This document shows positions 1 to 6,200 of a stretch of 21,735 nt of DNA, in pieces (position 1 is the stretch's first letter; each line of letters opens with the position of its first letter). Source of the stretch: DAHVFY01 sp040388665 (lineage in GTDB: Bacteria > Chlamydiota > Chlamydiia > Chlamydiales > Rhabdochlamydiaceae); NCBI GenBank assembly GCA_040388665.1, contig JAZKBL010000066.1, positions 1 through 21,735 of the forward strand. The letters run 5' to 3'. Position numbers and translations under genes: made by a program. The notes below the pieces were generated by a model. The model searched no databases and was not told where the DNA came from. It saw only the letters and a program-made list of their open reading frames with translations.

Positions 1-128
1 CTGCATCGCACCTGTGTATACACAGGCGCTGCTTCGACGCCGGCTTCGCCTGTTCAAATTTAGAGCGCCGGCTATGCTGAAATTCCGATTCTTGAATCAT
101 TTTCGGTATACACTTAAGAGGAAAAAGC
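1..128. repeat. Leader stretch with GC-rich palindromes
   Basis: No gene is supported here. Positions 11-26 are a perfect 16-bp palindrome (CCTGTGTATACACAGG). Directly after it GGCG (25-28) and CGCC (38-41) can form a second hairpin. The stretch is more GC-rich than its surroundings and resembles in style the hairpin cluster at 18572-18637. All three forward frames are open from base 1 for at least 60 bases, so the tail of an upstream gene cannot be excluded. An AAGAGG ribosome-binding site at 116-121 serves the gene starting at 129. Confidence 0.45.
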
Positions 129-548
129 ATGCTTATTATTAAATACACTATGGAAACAAAAGCCGCTCCGTCGCAAATTTGGCGGGTTTTGCAAGACGTT
201 GAAAACTGGAATAGCTGGGATTATGGACTTGAGTTAAGCCGACTCGATGGCCCTTTTCAGACAGGCACAAGCGGCTATCTTAAACCAAAAGAAGGCCCCC
301 TTCTCAAAACCCTATTAACACATGTTGATCCCTTCAAAATGTTTGTTCAAGAAGCAAAGCTTTTTTTAGCTAAATGTGTAATGACCCATTCTATAGATCA
401 GGTAGTTGGCAAAACGCAGGTCACTTTCCAAACTGAGATTCGGGGACCTTTGGCCTTCTTCTTTGCTTGTTTAATAGGCCCCTCCATCAAAAAAAAGATC
501 CCTCTAGAAATGGAAGAAATGCTTAAAAGAGTAAAAACTCTAGGATGA
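129..548 (+). CDS. SRPBCC (START-like) family protein
   Basis: A 139-residue cytosolic protein with the usual opening of the SRPBCC/polyketide-cyclase-like fold: a first beta strand (residues 2-10), then a helix containing PSQIWRVLQDVENWNSWDYG, where the W-x-x-W cluster after the helix is typical of the family. The middle holds the strand-rich region with KPKEGPL, and the C-terminus is a long amphipathic helix, as expected for a lipid- or small-ligand-binding helix-grip fold. The length is normal for a single-domain member. The ATG at 129 follows AAGAGG by seven bases. The ligand cannot be read from sequence; members bind or modify hydrophobic compounds, and many have no known role. It converges on the MerR-type regulator, with a shared terminator between them. 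Confidence 0.75.
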   Translation: MLIIKYTMETKAAPSQIWRVLQDVENWNSWDYGLELSRLDGPFQTGTSGYLKPKEGPLLKTLLTHVDPFKMFVQEAKLFLAKCVMTHSIDQVVGKTQVTFQTEIRGPLAFFFACLIGPSIKKKIPLEMEEMLKRVKTLG

Positions 549-582
549 TAGTTTTACACCGGCTTCATTCAGTCTAGTGCGT

Positions 583-615
583 AACAAACAGTCGGGGGAT
601 TCCCGACTGTTTGTT
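583..615. terminator. Bidirectional intrinsic terminator
   Basis: A perfect 14-bp stem (AACAAACAGTCGGG at 583-596 with its complement at 602-615) encloses a 5-base loop. T-rich ends lie on both strands. It sits between the convergent SRPBCC and MerR genes and can end transcription from both sides. Confidence 0.9.
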
Positions 616-623
616 TTGAATAG

Positions 624-1382
624 TTAGTCCAATTCTTTAGCAAATATCTGAATAGCTTCCGCAATAAATTCGGGCAAACGAGAATGATATTCCTCATAGA
701 CCTTGCGAAGATCGCTATCCGCAATAAATTGCCCATGACCAGCATAAGACTCTTTTGTGGGAGTCCAGAAGTTTTTAAGCCATAGGTAATGTCTACGAAT
801 GACGCTTTGTACTTCTTTCGTGTTAACCTTGTAATTTTTGTTTAGCAAACAAGTGAGCTCTTTACAAATGTCAATAAATTCATTTTTGAATTTTTCTTCA
901 TCGGCCTTAGACCATTTTTTTGCATTTTGTTTGCTTTCTTCGATATGAGCTTTTCCTTGGTCTCCAAAGCGTTCGATGATTTGTCTTTCATATTCCGCTT
1001 GTTGTCTCTTGCTAAAGCCAGAAAACATTTCTTTTTCTTTCATTTTCTTAGATCCTTTTAAGTGTTCGATTGTTTTGTCAATTGTCTTAATCAGCTTTCT
1101 GGTTTGCTCTAGATTTTTTTTGAGCACCTGTCTATGAGAACTTAAAGCCACCATTTTATCGAAATCACTTCTTTCTAGGACTCTCCGAATCTGCTTTAAC
1201 TCAAATCCTAGCTCTCTAAAAAATAAAATTTGCTGAAGGATTAAAAGCTGCTTTTCTTCGTAGTATCGATACCCATTGACACCATGATAAGCTGGTTTAA
1301 AAAGTCCAACCTCGTCATACCAGTGCAGGGTCCGAATACTGACTCCTGAAATTTGAGCTAACTCTTTAACTGTATAAGCCAT
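624..1382 (-). CDS. MerR-family regulator with TipAS-type ligand domain
   Basis: A 252-residue DNA-binding regulator. Residues 1-70 form the winged helix-turn-helix of the MerR family (TVKELAQISGVSIRTLHWYD, then EVGLFKP and NGYRYY). Residues about 75-115 form the dimerising coiled coil. Residues about 120-252 match the TipAS antibiotic-recognition domain of TipAL, Mta and SkgA (motifs around FSKRQQAEYERQ, WSKADEE, and HGQFIADSDLRKVYEEY). Proteins of this type bind hydrophobic or peptide ligands and activate promoters with an over-long spacer. AAGGAGAT lies seven bases before the ATG. The gene's own upstream region has such a promoter (1427-1457), so autoregulation is likely. No transporter or resistance gene is adjacent, so its other targets lie elsewhere or the SRPBCC neighbour is part of the response. 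Confidence 0.9.
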   Translation of the reverse strand: MAYTVKELAQISGVSIRTLHWYDEVGLFKPAYHGVNGYRYYEEKQLLILQQILFFRELGFELKQIRRVLERSDFDKMVALSSHRQVLKKNLEQTRKLIKTIDKTIEHLKGSKKMKEKEMFSGFSKRQQAEYERQIIERFGDQGKAHIEESKQNAKKWSKADEEKFKNEFIDICKELTCLLNKNYKVNTKEVQSVIRRHYLWLKNFWTPTKESYAGHGQFIADSDLRKVYEEYHSRLPEFIAEAIQIFAKELD

Positions 1383-1426
1383 TGACTATCTCCTTCAAGA
1401 TCCTTTTGATTTTAAAGGATGCCCTA

Positions 1427-1457
1427 ATAATAAAGAATAACGTAACGTGAGGGTCAA
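1427..1457 (-). promoter_or_regulatory. MerR-type promoter with 19-bp spacer
   Basis: On the minus strand, TTGACC (1452-1457) and TATTAT (1427-1432) are separated by exactly 19 bp. This is the long spacer typical of promoters activated by MerR-family proteins. The spacer carries the imperfect dyad CCTCACGT-T-ACGTTATT, resembling operators of TipA/Mta-like regulators. It faces the regulator gene. A small inverted repeat, ATCCTTT/AAAGGAT (1400-1420), lies in the leader before the ribosome-binding site. Confidence 0.75.
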
Positions 1458-1560
1458 TAGCCTTTATTTTTTACGCGAATTTTAAGCGCAAGACTGGGCA
1501 AAAGTGGTCTAAATGAAAAGAAAAAGGACTTATCGGTTTCTTTTTAAGTCATTCATTATA

Positions 1561-1681
1561 AAGCATTTACGGGATTGAATATGTCGTCCTTACAGGACTC
1601 GATGGTATGGTTCCAGGCCTCCCAGGCCTCCGCTAAAGCTCCGACCTAGGCTGTATCATTGCGGTCCTCTGGACCTTAAGA
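1561..1681 (+). repeat. Solo REP-like element end, probable transposon relic
   Basis: This stretch has the same organisation as the right end of the transposase unit at 2484-2597. It begins with what looks like the decayed last codons of the transposase (K-H-L-R-D-stop at 1561-1578, against K-Y-L-W-D-stop). A GTCCT/AGGAC hairpin follows at 1585-1597, then the 9-bp tandem repeat CCAGGCCTC (1613-1630), and finally 44 bases (1638-1681) identical to 2554-2597. It is read as the right end of a second copy whose body has been lost. The next 250 bases up to 1934 contain no gene I can support, only a partial copy of the tRNA-like 3' end (1721-1738). Confidence 0.7.
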
Positions 1682-2036
1682 AGTCAAGAAACATTTGTTT
1701 GCGGCTGATCCTACTATTGCGATTGGAGGTGGAGAGAAGCATTCACAACTTTCAATTCCATCAAATTGCTCCTTTGATGGGACTATCACGTACGATTTTT
1801 AGAGGAAGAAACTAGGGTAACTTAGTTTTCTTACTCAACTTTCTGGTGGGCAAAAATTGGATGTTCTAGTTAACATGAGCGCAAAATCTTGATTTTTAAA
1901 AGAATCAGATGATGAATGAAGAGCATGATGTTACAAGGCCCGGAGGGCTGCAATGACATAGCCCAGGTCGAAGCGAACGCGGAGGCCTGGGAAGAGATCC
2001 CACAGAAAATCCAGAGTCCTGAAGGGACGGCATATT

Positions 2037-2496
2037 ATGGCACAAACATTTGCTGATATCATTTTGCATATTGTTTTTAGCACAAAAGACAGGTGNNNNN
2101 NNNNNCTGGATCCTTCCTGAGATAGAACCAGAGTTGTTTCAATACATCTGCGGGGTTGCGCGCAATCTAAAAAGTCCAGTAATTGCAATAAATGGTGTCG
2201 AGGATCATCTCCATGTTTTGCTTCTTCTGGGGAAAGGAATATCTTCAAGTGATTTGCTGTCAGAAATCAAATCGAGTTCTTCAAGGTGGATAAAAACCAA
2301 GGGGAATAAGTACCAGAGCTTTTGCTGGCAAAGAGGTTATGGAGCGTTTTCTGTTTCTCGCACCAATCTTGAAAGTGCAGTGAAGTATGTTGCTAAACAG
2401 AAAGAACATCATAGGACCATGTCATTTAAAGATGAATTTCTTGCGATGCTGCAGCGCGCGAAAATAGCATACGACGAAAAGTATTTGTGGGATTAA
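2037..2496 (+). CDS. REP-associated tyrosine (IS200-like, Y1_Tnp) transposase, interrupted by sequence gap
   Basis: Single-strand DNA transposase of the HUH/Y1 family. The natural start is the ATG at 2037 (MAQTFADIILHIVFSTKDR), the standard opening of this family. The reading frame then runs into ten Ns. The rest (WILPEIEPELFQYI onward) continues in another frame to the stop at 2496. It contains the HUH motif HLH (2206-2214), the catalytic Tyr in YVAKQKEHH (codon at 2386-2388) and the family ending YDEKYLWD. For both parts to share a frame the number of unknown bases must be a multiple of three, so ten is probably a placeholder. The gene could be intact in the organism. The ATG abuts the left-end repeat and the stop abuts the right-end repeat. 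Confidence 0.85.
2096..2105. other. Ten-base assembly gap (N)
   Basis: Ten undetermined bases lie inside the transposase gene. The frame before the gap (from 2037) and after it (codons from 2107) do not agree over ten bases, so the real length is probably different and divisible by three. A repeated element is a likely place for an assembly break. Confidence 0.95.
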
Positions 2497-2649
2497 ATAT
2501 GCCGTCCCTTCGGGACTCGGGGGATGCGATGGCCTTTTCCTAGGTCTTCGCGCGCTCCGACCTAGGCTGTATCATTGCGGTCCTCTGGACCTTAAGATAC
2601 CAAACGCTGTTTTGGAGATGGAAAGAAGTATTTGAAAAGTTCTTCTATA

Positions 2650-2681
2650 AAAAGGCTGCGGAGGTGTCCCCGCAGCCTTTT
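2650..2681. terminator. Strong intrinsic terminator
   Basis: A perfect 12-bp stem (AAAAGGCTGCGG at 2650-2661 with its complement at 2670-2681) has an 8-base loop and T-rich sequence on both sides. On the minus strand it directly follows the tRNA/tmRNA-like 3' end and the Nudix gene. It can also stop read-through from the transposase. Confidence 0.9.
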
Positions 2682-2688
2682 GTTTGAT

Positions 2689-2713
2689 TGGAGGTGAAGA
2701 GAATCGAACTCTA
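2689..2713 (-). other. 3' end fragment of a tRNA or tmRNA-like gene
   Basis: On the minus strand this reads as a T-arm and 3' acceptor strand: AGAG, the seven-base loop TTCGATT (2702-2708), CTCT, then CACCTCC plus discriminator A (2696-2689). A terminator follows. No 5' half (expected GGAGGTG or similar) lies upstream; the Nudix reading frame is there and its TAG stop (2711-2713) overlaps the T-arm. The ending resembles what I recall of chlamydial tmRNA 3' ends, but a tRNA is equally possible. The simplest reading is a remnant left by integration or recombination at a tRNA/tmRNA 3' end. A near copy of its last 18 bases is at 1721-1738. Confidence 0.5.
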
Positions 2714-3211
2714 ATGATTGATATGAATGCCTATTTTCGTAAGGAGGAAGCGGGAGATGAGGATGGGATGAAGGAAGAGGTTTTTTAAAAGAGCTCCATA
2801 GCTTGCTCCTTCGACTGGCTTTCTCAGGACATGAGAGTGGTGAGCTACAGCATCTGCGATCCAGCCTGGATAGGGGGGGGCAAGGAGTTTTGGCAGTTGA
2901 TTGAGGGGAAAAAAGGCGATTTCTTTAGTTTCAGGACCTTGAGAGAGCGCTCCTGAGAGAATCTCGCACTCAAAAAAATGAGTCAGCTGTGCGAGACGAT
3001 TGACGGGGGTGTAGGTAGCTACTTTGCGTACGATTTTTACCGTGCATCCCGTTTCTTCAAGGACTTCTCTACATGCGGCTTCTTCCGGTGTTTCTTCCGG
3101 TTCAATCCCTCCCCCTGGAAGGACAAAGACGGGGATGTCTCGACGCTTGATCAAAAGAACCTGATCTTTTTGAAAAATGACTGCAGATACAGCCTGTCTA
3201 AAATGTTGCAT
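2711..3211 (-). CDS. Nudix hydrolase
   Basis: A 166-residue protein with a complete Nudix box at residues 34-56: G34, E40, then R48-E49 and E52-E53-x-G55. The glutamates bind the Mg2+ used to split nucleoside-diphosphate-linked substrates. Strands at 7-24 (AVSAVIF, QVLLIKRRD) and LPGGGIEPEE fit the MutT-like fold. The substrate cannot be inferred; housecleaning of oxidised or non-canonical nucleotides is common in the family. The last 30 residues are basic and hydrophobic and have no counterpart I know. There is no clear ribosome-binding site before the ATG at 3211, and the divergent lipoprotein gene starts only 20 bp away. The stop codon overlaps the tRNA-like fragment, so the C-terminal tail may have been created by that junction. 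Confidence 0.9.
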   Translation of the reverse strand: MQHFRQAVSAVIFQKDQVLLIKRRDIPVFVLPGGGIEPEETPEEAACREVLEETGCTVKIVRKVATYTPVNRLAQLTHFFECEILSGALSQGPETKEIAFFPLNQLPKLLAPPYPGWIADAVAHHSHVLRKPVEGASYGALLKNLFLHPILISRFLLTKIGIHINH

Positions 3212-3216
3212 TTATC

Positions 3217-3222
3217 TATAAT
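3217..3222 (+). promoter_or_regulatory. Possible -10 box for the lipoprotein gene
   Basis: A perfect TATAAT lies 10 bp before the lipoprotein ATG; the overlapping minus-strand TATTAT (3218-3223) points at the Nudix gene. No good -35 is visible at the usual spacing. If used, the box would give a nearly leaderless transcript, consistent with the missing ribosome-binding site. Confidence 0.35.
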
Positions 3223-3231
3223 AGGCCAAGT

Positions 3232-3654
3232 ATGAATAAAACGCTCTTGTTTGTCTTAAGCCTTTGTCTTGTGGGATGCCAGCGGTATTACGTATCGGGG
3301 ATGCAGCAAAAAATTGATCCAAGCTATCTTGCAAGTTCTCAGGTAGGTACGCCCGATCCGAGACAGGCAAATCCACCTTTTGGAGAAGCTCTGATTATCA
3401 GTTGGAAACTTCCTCAAAATATCATGAAGAGAAAACCGTTTTGCAGTCTTCAAGTGATTTACAAAGATTATACGGAAGACACATTTTATCATAACGTTGA
3501 TTATAAAACAGGCTCTTGGAAATATTCTTTGCTTAATGAAAAATTTAGAGAGAGAAAAGGGATATTAACCTATCGAATCGAAATAATTACTGAGGATGGA
3601 GAAGTTTATAGAGAATGGAAACATCAACTATGGGTCAATTTAATTGAGCTGTAA
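3232..3654 (+). CDS. Putative lipoprotein
   Basis: A 140-residue exported protein. The N-terminus is a type II signal peptide: basic residue K3, hydrophobic run LLFVLSLCL, lipobox L-V-G-C with the lipidated Cys at residue 16. The mature part is short, basic in places and strand-rich (ALIISWKLP, CSLQVIYKDYTEDTF, ILTYRIEIITEDGEVYREWKHQLW), which suggests a small beta-sandwich. I do not recognise the family with certainty. In Chlamydia trachomatis a lipoprotein gene (CT734) precedes a D-Ala/Gly permease gene (CT735), and here a lipoprotein gene lies one gene away from such a permease; correspondence is possible but unproven. The 3' end overlaps the convergent DAHP synthase gene by 15 bp. Confidence 0.75.
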   Translation: MNKTLLFVLSLCLVGCQRYYVSGMQQKIDPSYLASSQVGTPDPRQANPPFGEALIISWKLPQNIMKRKPFCSLQVIYKDYTEDTFYHNVDYKTGSWKYSLLNEKFRERKGILTYRIEIITEDGEVYREWKHQLWVNLIEL

Positions 3655-4665
3655 AGTTTCTGTTTTTTCGGCAAGTAATGCATGAGCTTCAAGGATGAGT
3701 TCTTTAGTTGCCTGCCAATCGATGCAAGGATCTGTGATCGATACGGCGTACTGAAGAGGAAAGTCAAGAGGTTGGTTTCCACTATGAAGGTGACTTTCTA
3801 ACATAACTCCAAGGATGTGCTGATTGCCTTCACTAATTTGTTTGATCACTGCATGAAATGCGTCTTTTTGTTTTTCATGAAGTTTCTGACAATTGCCGTG
3901 AGAGCAGTCAACAAGCAGCCTTGCGGAGATTTCAGCTACCTGCATTTTTTTAAGGGTTTCTTTGATATTTTTTACATCATAATTTGTTGATTCATAAGAC
4001 CCTCGAAGAACGATGTGGGTGTAAGGATTGCCAGAACTCTGGACAGAAGCAATTTTTCCGTCTTCATTGACGTGAAGAAAAGTATGAGAGGTCATGGATG
4101 CCGTAACACCGTGGATCGCGTCGTCCACATTGCCATCTGTTGCATTTTTAAATCCGATAGGAAGATGAAGGAGAGAGGCGAGTTGTCGATGCGGCTGAGA
4201 CGCAGAAGTTCTCGCTCCAATAAAGCCCCAAGAAATAAGATCTGAAAAATAAGGTGCAGCTAGAGGATCGACAAATTCTGCAGCGGCAGGGATTTGCAAA
4301 GATGCAAGATCTAAAAGTAGCTCTCTTGTCGCAATAAGACCTGCTTCAATGTCATAGCTGCCGTCTAAATAAGGGTCGTAAAGGTAGCCCTTCCATCCGG
4401 TGCTTGTACGCGGTTTTTCGATGTAAACGCGCATCACAAGAAAACAAGATCCTGCGACAGATTCTGCAAGCTCTTTGAATTTAAGTGCATATTCAAGAGC
4501 TGCTGTTTTATCATGGATAGAACAGGGGCCTGCGATGATTGCGATTCTTGGGTCTTTTCTTGAAAGAAGATGTTGGATTGTTTTTTGTGTAGATAGAATG
4601 AACTCATGTTGTGTTGGGGATAAGGTAAGCAACTCTTTGAGTGTGTGCGATGATGGTAGAAGCAT
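3640..4665 (-). CDS. aroG: Class I DAHP synthase (3-deoxy-7-phosphoheptulonate synthase)
   Basis: First enzyme of the shikimate pathway, joining phosphoenolpyruvate and erythrose 4-phosphate. The protein aligns throughout with the AroG/AroF/AroH type: IAGPCSIHD, VMRVYIEKPRTSTGWKG, PAAAEFVDP, WGFIGARTSASQPHRQLAS, GFKNATDGN, VLRGS, VDCSHGN, GVMLESHL and SITDPCI. With the ATG at 4665 as start (341 residues) the four metal ligands are C48, H256, E290 and D312, spaced as in E. coli AroG. A TTG at 4701 would add 12 residues (HFFEILSIYFYM) that do not resemble the family, so I prefer the ATG, although neither has a clear ribosome-binding site. Relative to E. coli AroG the N-terminal arm is about 13 residues shorter; that arm contributes to feedback inhibition and oligomer contacts. 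Divergent from the symporter gene. Confidence 0.92.
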   Translation of the reverse strand: MLLPSSHTLKELLTLSPTQHEFILSTQKTIQHLLSRKDPRIAIIAGPCSIHDKTAALEYALKFKELAESVAGSCFLVMRVYIEKPRTSTGWKGYLYDPYLDGSYDIEAGLIATRELLLDLASLQIPAAAEFVDPLAAPYFSDLISWGFIGARTSASQPHRQLASLLHLPIGFKNATDGNVDDAIHGVTASMTSHTFLHVNEDGKIASVQSSGNPYTHIVLRGSYESTNYDVKNIKETLKKMQVAEISARLLVDCSHGNCQKLHEKQKDAFHAVIKQISEGNQHILGVMLESHLHSGNQPLDFPLQYAVSITDPCIDWQATKELILEAHALLAEKTETLQLN

Positions 4666-4705
4666 GTAAAAATATATACTCAAAATCTCAAAGAAATGCA
4701 ATAAT

Positions 4706-4728
4706 CTTGTACCTTAATGGCGTACAAG
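4706..4728. promoter_or_regulatory. Perfect 7-bp dyad between the DAHP synthase and symporter genes
   Basis: CTTGTAC (4706-4712) and GTACAAG (4722-4728) are separated by nine bases. The right arm runs into AAGGA (4726-4730), the ribosome-binding site of the symporter gene. It could be an operator for the divergent pair or an RNA hairpin that covers this ribosome-binding site. Confidence 0.45.
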
Positions 4729-4735
4729 GATCTGA

Positions 4736-6106
4736 ATGATTGTAGAATATTTAAATTTGATCGACACTTTTTTGTGGAGCAAAGTCCTTGTTTTCTTGCT
4801 TGTAGGTGTTGGGGTTTTTCTAACCTGGCGATTAAGAGGAATGCAATTTCGTTTTCTCAAACATTCCTTGAAACTTGCGTTCACAAGACAAGATAGCGAT
4901 GCAGAAGGGGATATTAGTCAATTTCAGTCGCTCATGACAGCGCTTGCTGCAACCATTGGAATCGGTAGTATTGCAGGTGTTGCAACAGCCATTGCAGCAG
5001 GTGGTTTTGGGTCTATTTTTTGGATGTGGGTCATCGCACTTTTGGGAATGGCGACAAAATTTTCTGAAGCGATACTCGCTGTCAAATATCGCATGGTCGA
5101 CAAAAAGGGAGAGATGTGCGGCGGGCCGATGTATTACATTTCGAAGGGGCTAGGGTGGAAGTGGTTAGCTGTAGCTTTTGCTATTTTTGGCGCTCTGTCA
5201 GCATTTGCCGGTGGTAACATGACCCAATCTCACTCCATTGCAGCAGCTCTTCATAATCTTTTAGCCGTCCCTCCGATCTGGACAGGACTTGCTCTTACAG
5301 TAATCACTTCTGTCGTTATTTTAGGCGGTATCAAAAATATCGGGAAAGTATGCGCTTTTCTCGTTCCCGTAATGGCTCTTATGTACATCATAGGGGGGCT
5401 TATTATTTTAATTCTGCATTTTGAAAAGATCCCCGAGTGCTTTTTGATAATTATAAAAACAGCCTTCACAGGACAGGCGGCTTTTGGCGGCTTTTTAGGA
5501 GCTACCGTCGCATCGGCAATACAGCTTGGAGTTGCAAGAGGCGTTTCCTCCAATGAAGCAGGCCTTGGAAGCGCTCCCATTGCCGCAGCTGCAGCTAAAA
5601 CAGATGTTCCAGGCAGACAAGCGCTTATTTCCATGACAGGTGTTTTTCTTTCAAGCCTTGTCGTTTGTACGATCACAGCGCTTGTCATTGGTGTTACAGG
5701 CGTGCTCGGGATGACAGATGCAGCCGGCGGATTACTTAACGGCGCACCTCTTGTCATGCAAGCTTTTCGCTCTGTACTCCCAGGCGGCGGCGCCATCGTC
5801 GCCATTGGACTTGTCCTCTTTGGTTATTCAACGATTGTTGGATGGGCCTACTATGGAGAAAAATGTATCGAGTTTATCGCCGGAGAAAAAGTGCTTAAGG
5901 TTTACCGCGCCCTTTTCTGCGTCATCGTTTTTTTTGGCGCTATCGCAAGCTTTGATCTCGTCTGGCCACTTGTCGACATCATGAACGGCCTTATGGCATT
6001 TCCCAACCTAATCGCCCTTTTCGCCCTCTCCGGCGTCATCACCGCTGAAGCGAACACCTTCTTCGCCCTCCTGTCCACAGAACGCAAACAAACCCAAACG
6101 CGTTAG
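4736..6106 (+). CDS. Alanine/glycine:cation symporter (AGCS family)
   Basis: A 456-residue inner-membrane transporter with about ten to eleven hydrophobic segments beginning at residue 17. It takes up alanine or glycine with Na+ or H+. Family hallmarks: RGMQFRFLKHSLKLAF near the N-terminus, QSLMTALAATIGIGSIAGVATAI, GGPMYYISKGLG, GGIKNIGKVCAFLVPVMALMY, the signature RGVSSNEAGLGSAPIAAAAA (around 275-294), and TDVPGRQALISM. The length is normal. This matches the genes called D-Ala/Gly permease (dagA) in Chlamydia. The start ATG at 4736 follows AAGGA by five bases. The 3' third is visibly richer in C-ending codons than the 5' part. A parasite that depends on host amino acids would use such a carrier for scavenging. 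Confidence 0.93.
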   Translation: MIVEYLNLIDTFLWSKVLVFLLVGVGVFLTWRLRGMQFRFLKHSLKLAFTRQDSDAEGDISQFQSLMTALAATIGIGSIAGVATAIAAGGFGSIFWMWVIALLGMATKFSEAILAVKYRMVDKKGEMCGGPMYYISKGLGWKWLAVAFAIFGALSAFAGGNMTQSHSIAAALHNLLAVPPIWTGLALTVITSVVILGGIKNIGKVCAFLVPVMALMYIIGGLIILILHFEKIPECFLIIIKTAFTGQAAFGGFLGATVASAIQLGVARGVSSNEAGLGSAPIAAAAAKTDVPGRQALISMTGVFLSSLVVCTITALVIGVTGVLGMTDAAGGLLNGAPLVMQAFRSVLPGGGAIVAIGLVLFGYSTIVGWAYYGEKCIEFIAGEKVLKVYRALFCVIVFFGAIASFDLVWPLVDIMNGLMAFPNLIALFALSGVITAEANTFFALLSTERKQTQTR

Positions 6107-6108
6107 AT

Positions 6109-6174
6109 TTTAAGAAAGATCAGAAATTCCATCTGCTCTTCCTCTGCGCCGATGGAGTTCCAATTTTTCTTAAA
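6109..6174. terminator. Long imperfect hairpin between convergent genes
   Basis: TTTAAGAAA (6109-6117) pairs with TTTCTTAAA (6166-6174), and CCATC (6129-6133) with GATGG (6151-6155), with GAA/TTC pairing between them. It lies between the symporter stop and the stop of the convergent secreted-protein gene and may act as a terminator for both. It lacks a classic compact GC stem with a U-run. Confidence 0.4.
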
Positions 6175-6200
6175 TAGAGCAAAATCCGCTAAAGTCTAAT

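Larger units (their letters stand above)
1935..2597 (+). mobile_element. RAYT/IS200-type transposable unit with REP-like ends
   Basis: One HUH-tyrosine transposase gene is enclosed by palindrome-rich ends that are inverted copies of each other. Left end (1935-2036): AAGGCCCGGAGGGC, the hairpin GGGCT/AGCCC, the stem CCCAGG/CCTGGG (1962-1967 with 1986-1991), and GTCCTGAAGGGACGGCATAT just before the ATG. Right end (2497-2597): ATATGCCGTCCCTTCGGGAC, a perfect 8-bp stem CCTAGGTC/GACCTAGG (2539-2546 with 2559-2566), and GGTCCTCTGGACC. Such an arrangement is typical of REP-associated tyrosine transposases, which act on single-stranded hairpin ends. Further ends of this family lie at 1561-1681 and 21703-21735. 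Confidence 0.75.

Noticed and set aside
2050..2095. Start of the transposase at 2050
   Set aside because: Gives MLISFCILFLAQKTG, unlike the family; the frame from the ATG at 2037 gives the standard N-terminus.
1931..2248. 105-codon open frame on the minus strand
   Set aside because: Antisense to the transposase and its left end, and runs across the N gap.
4666..4701. TTG start for the DAHP synthase
   Set aside because: Adds residues unlike the family; the ATG at 4665 fits the alignment to AroG.
5251..5805. 184-codon open frame antisense to the symporter gene
   Set aside because: Shadow of the alanine- and glycine-rich symporter sequence; no ribosome-binding site or recognisable domain.
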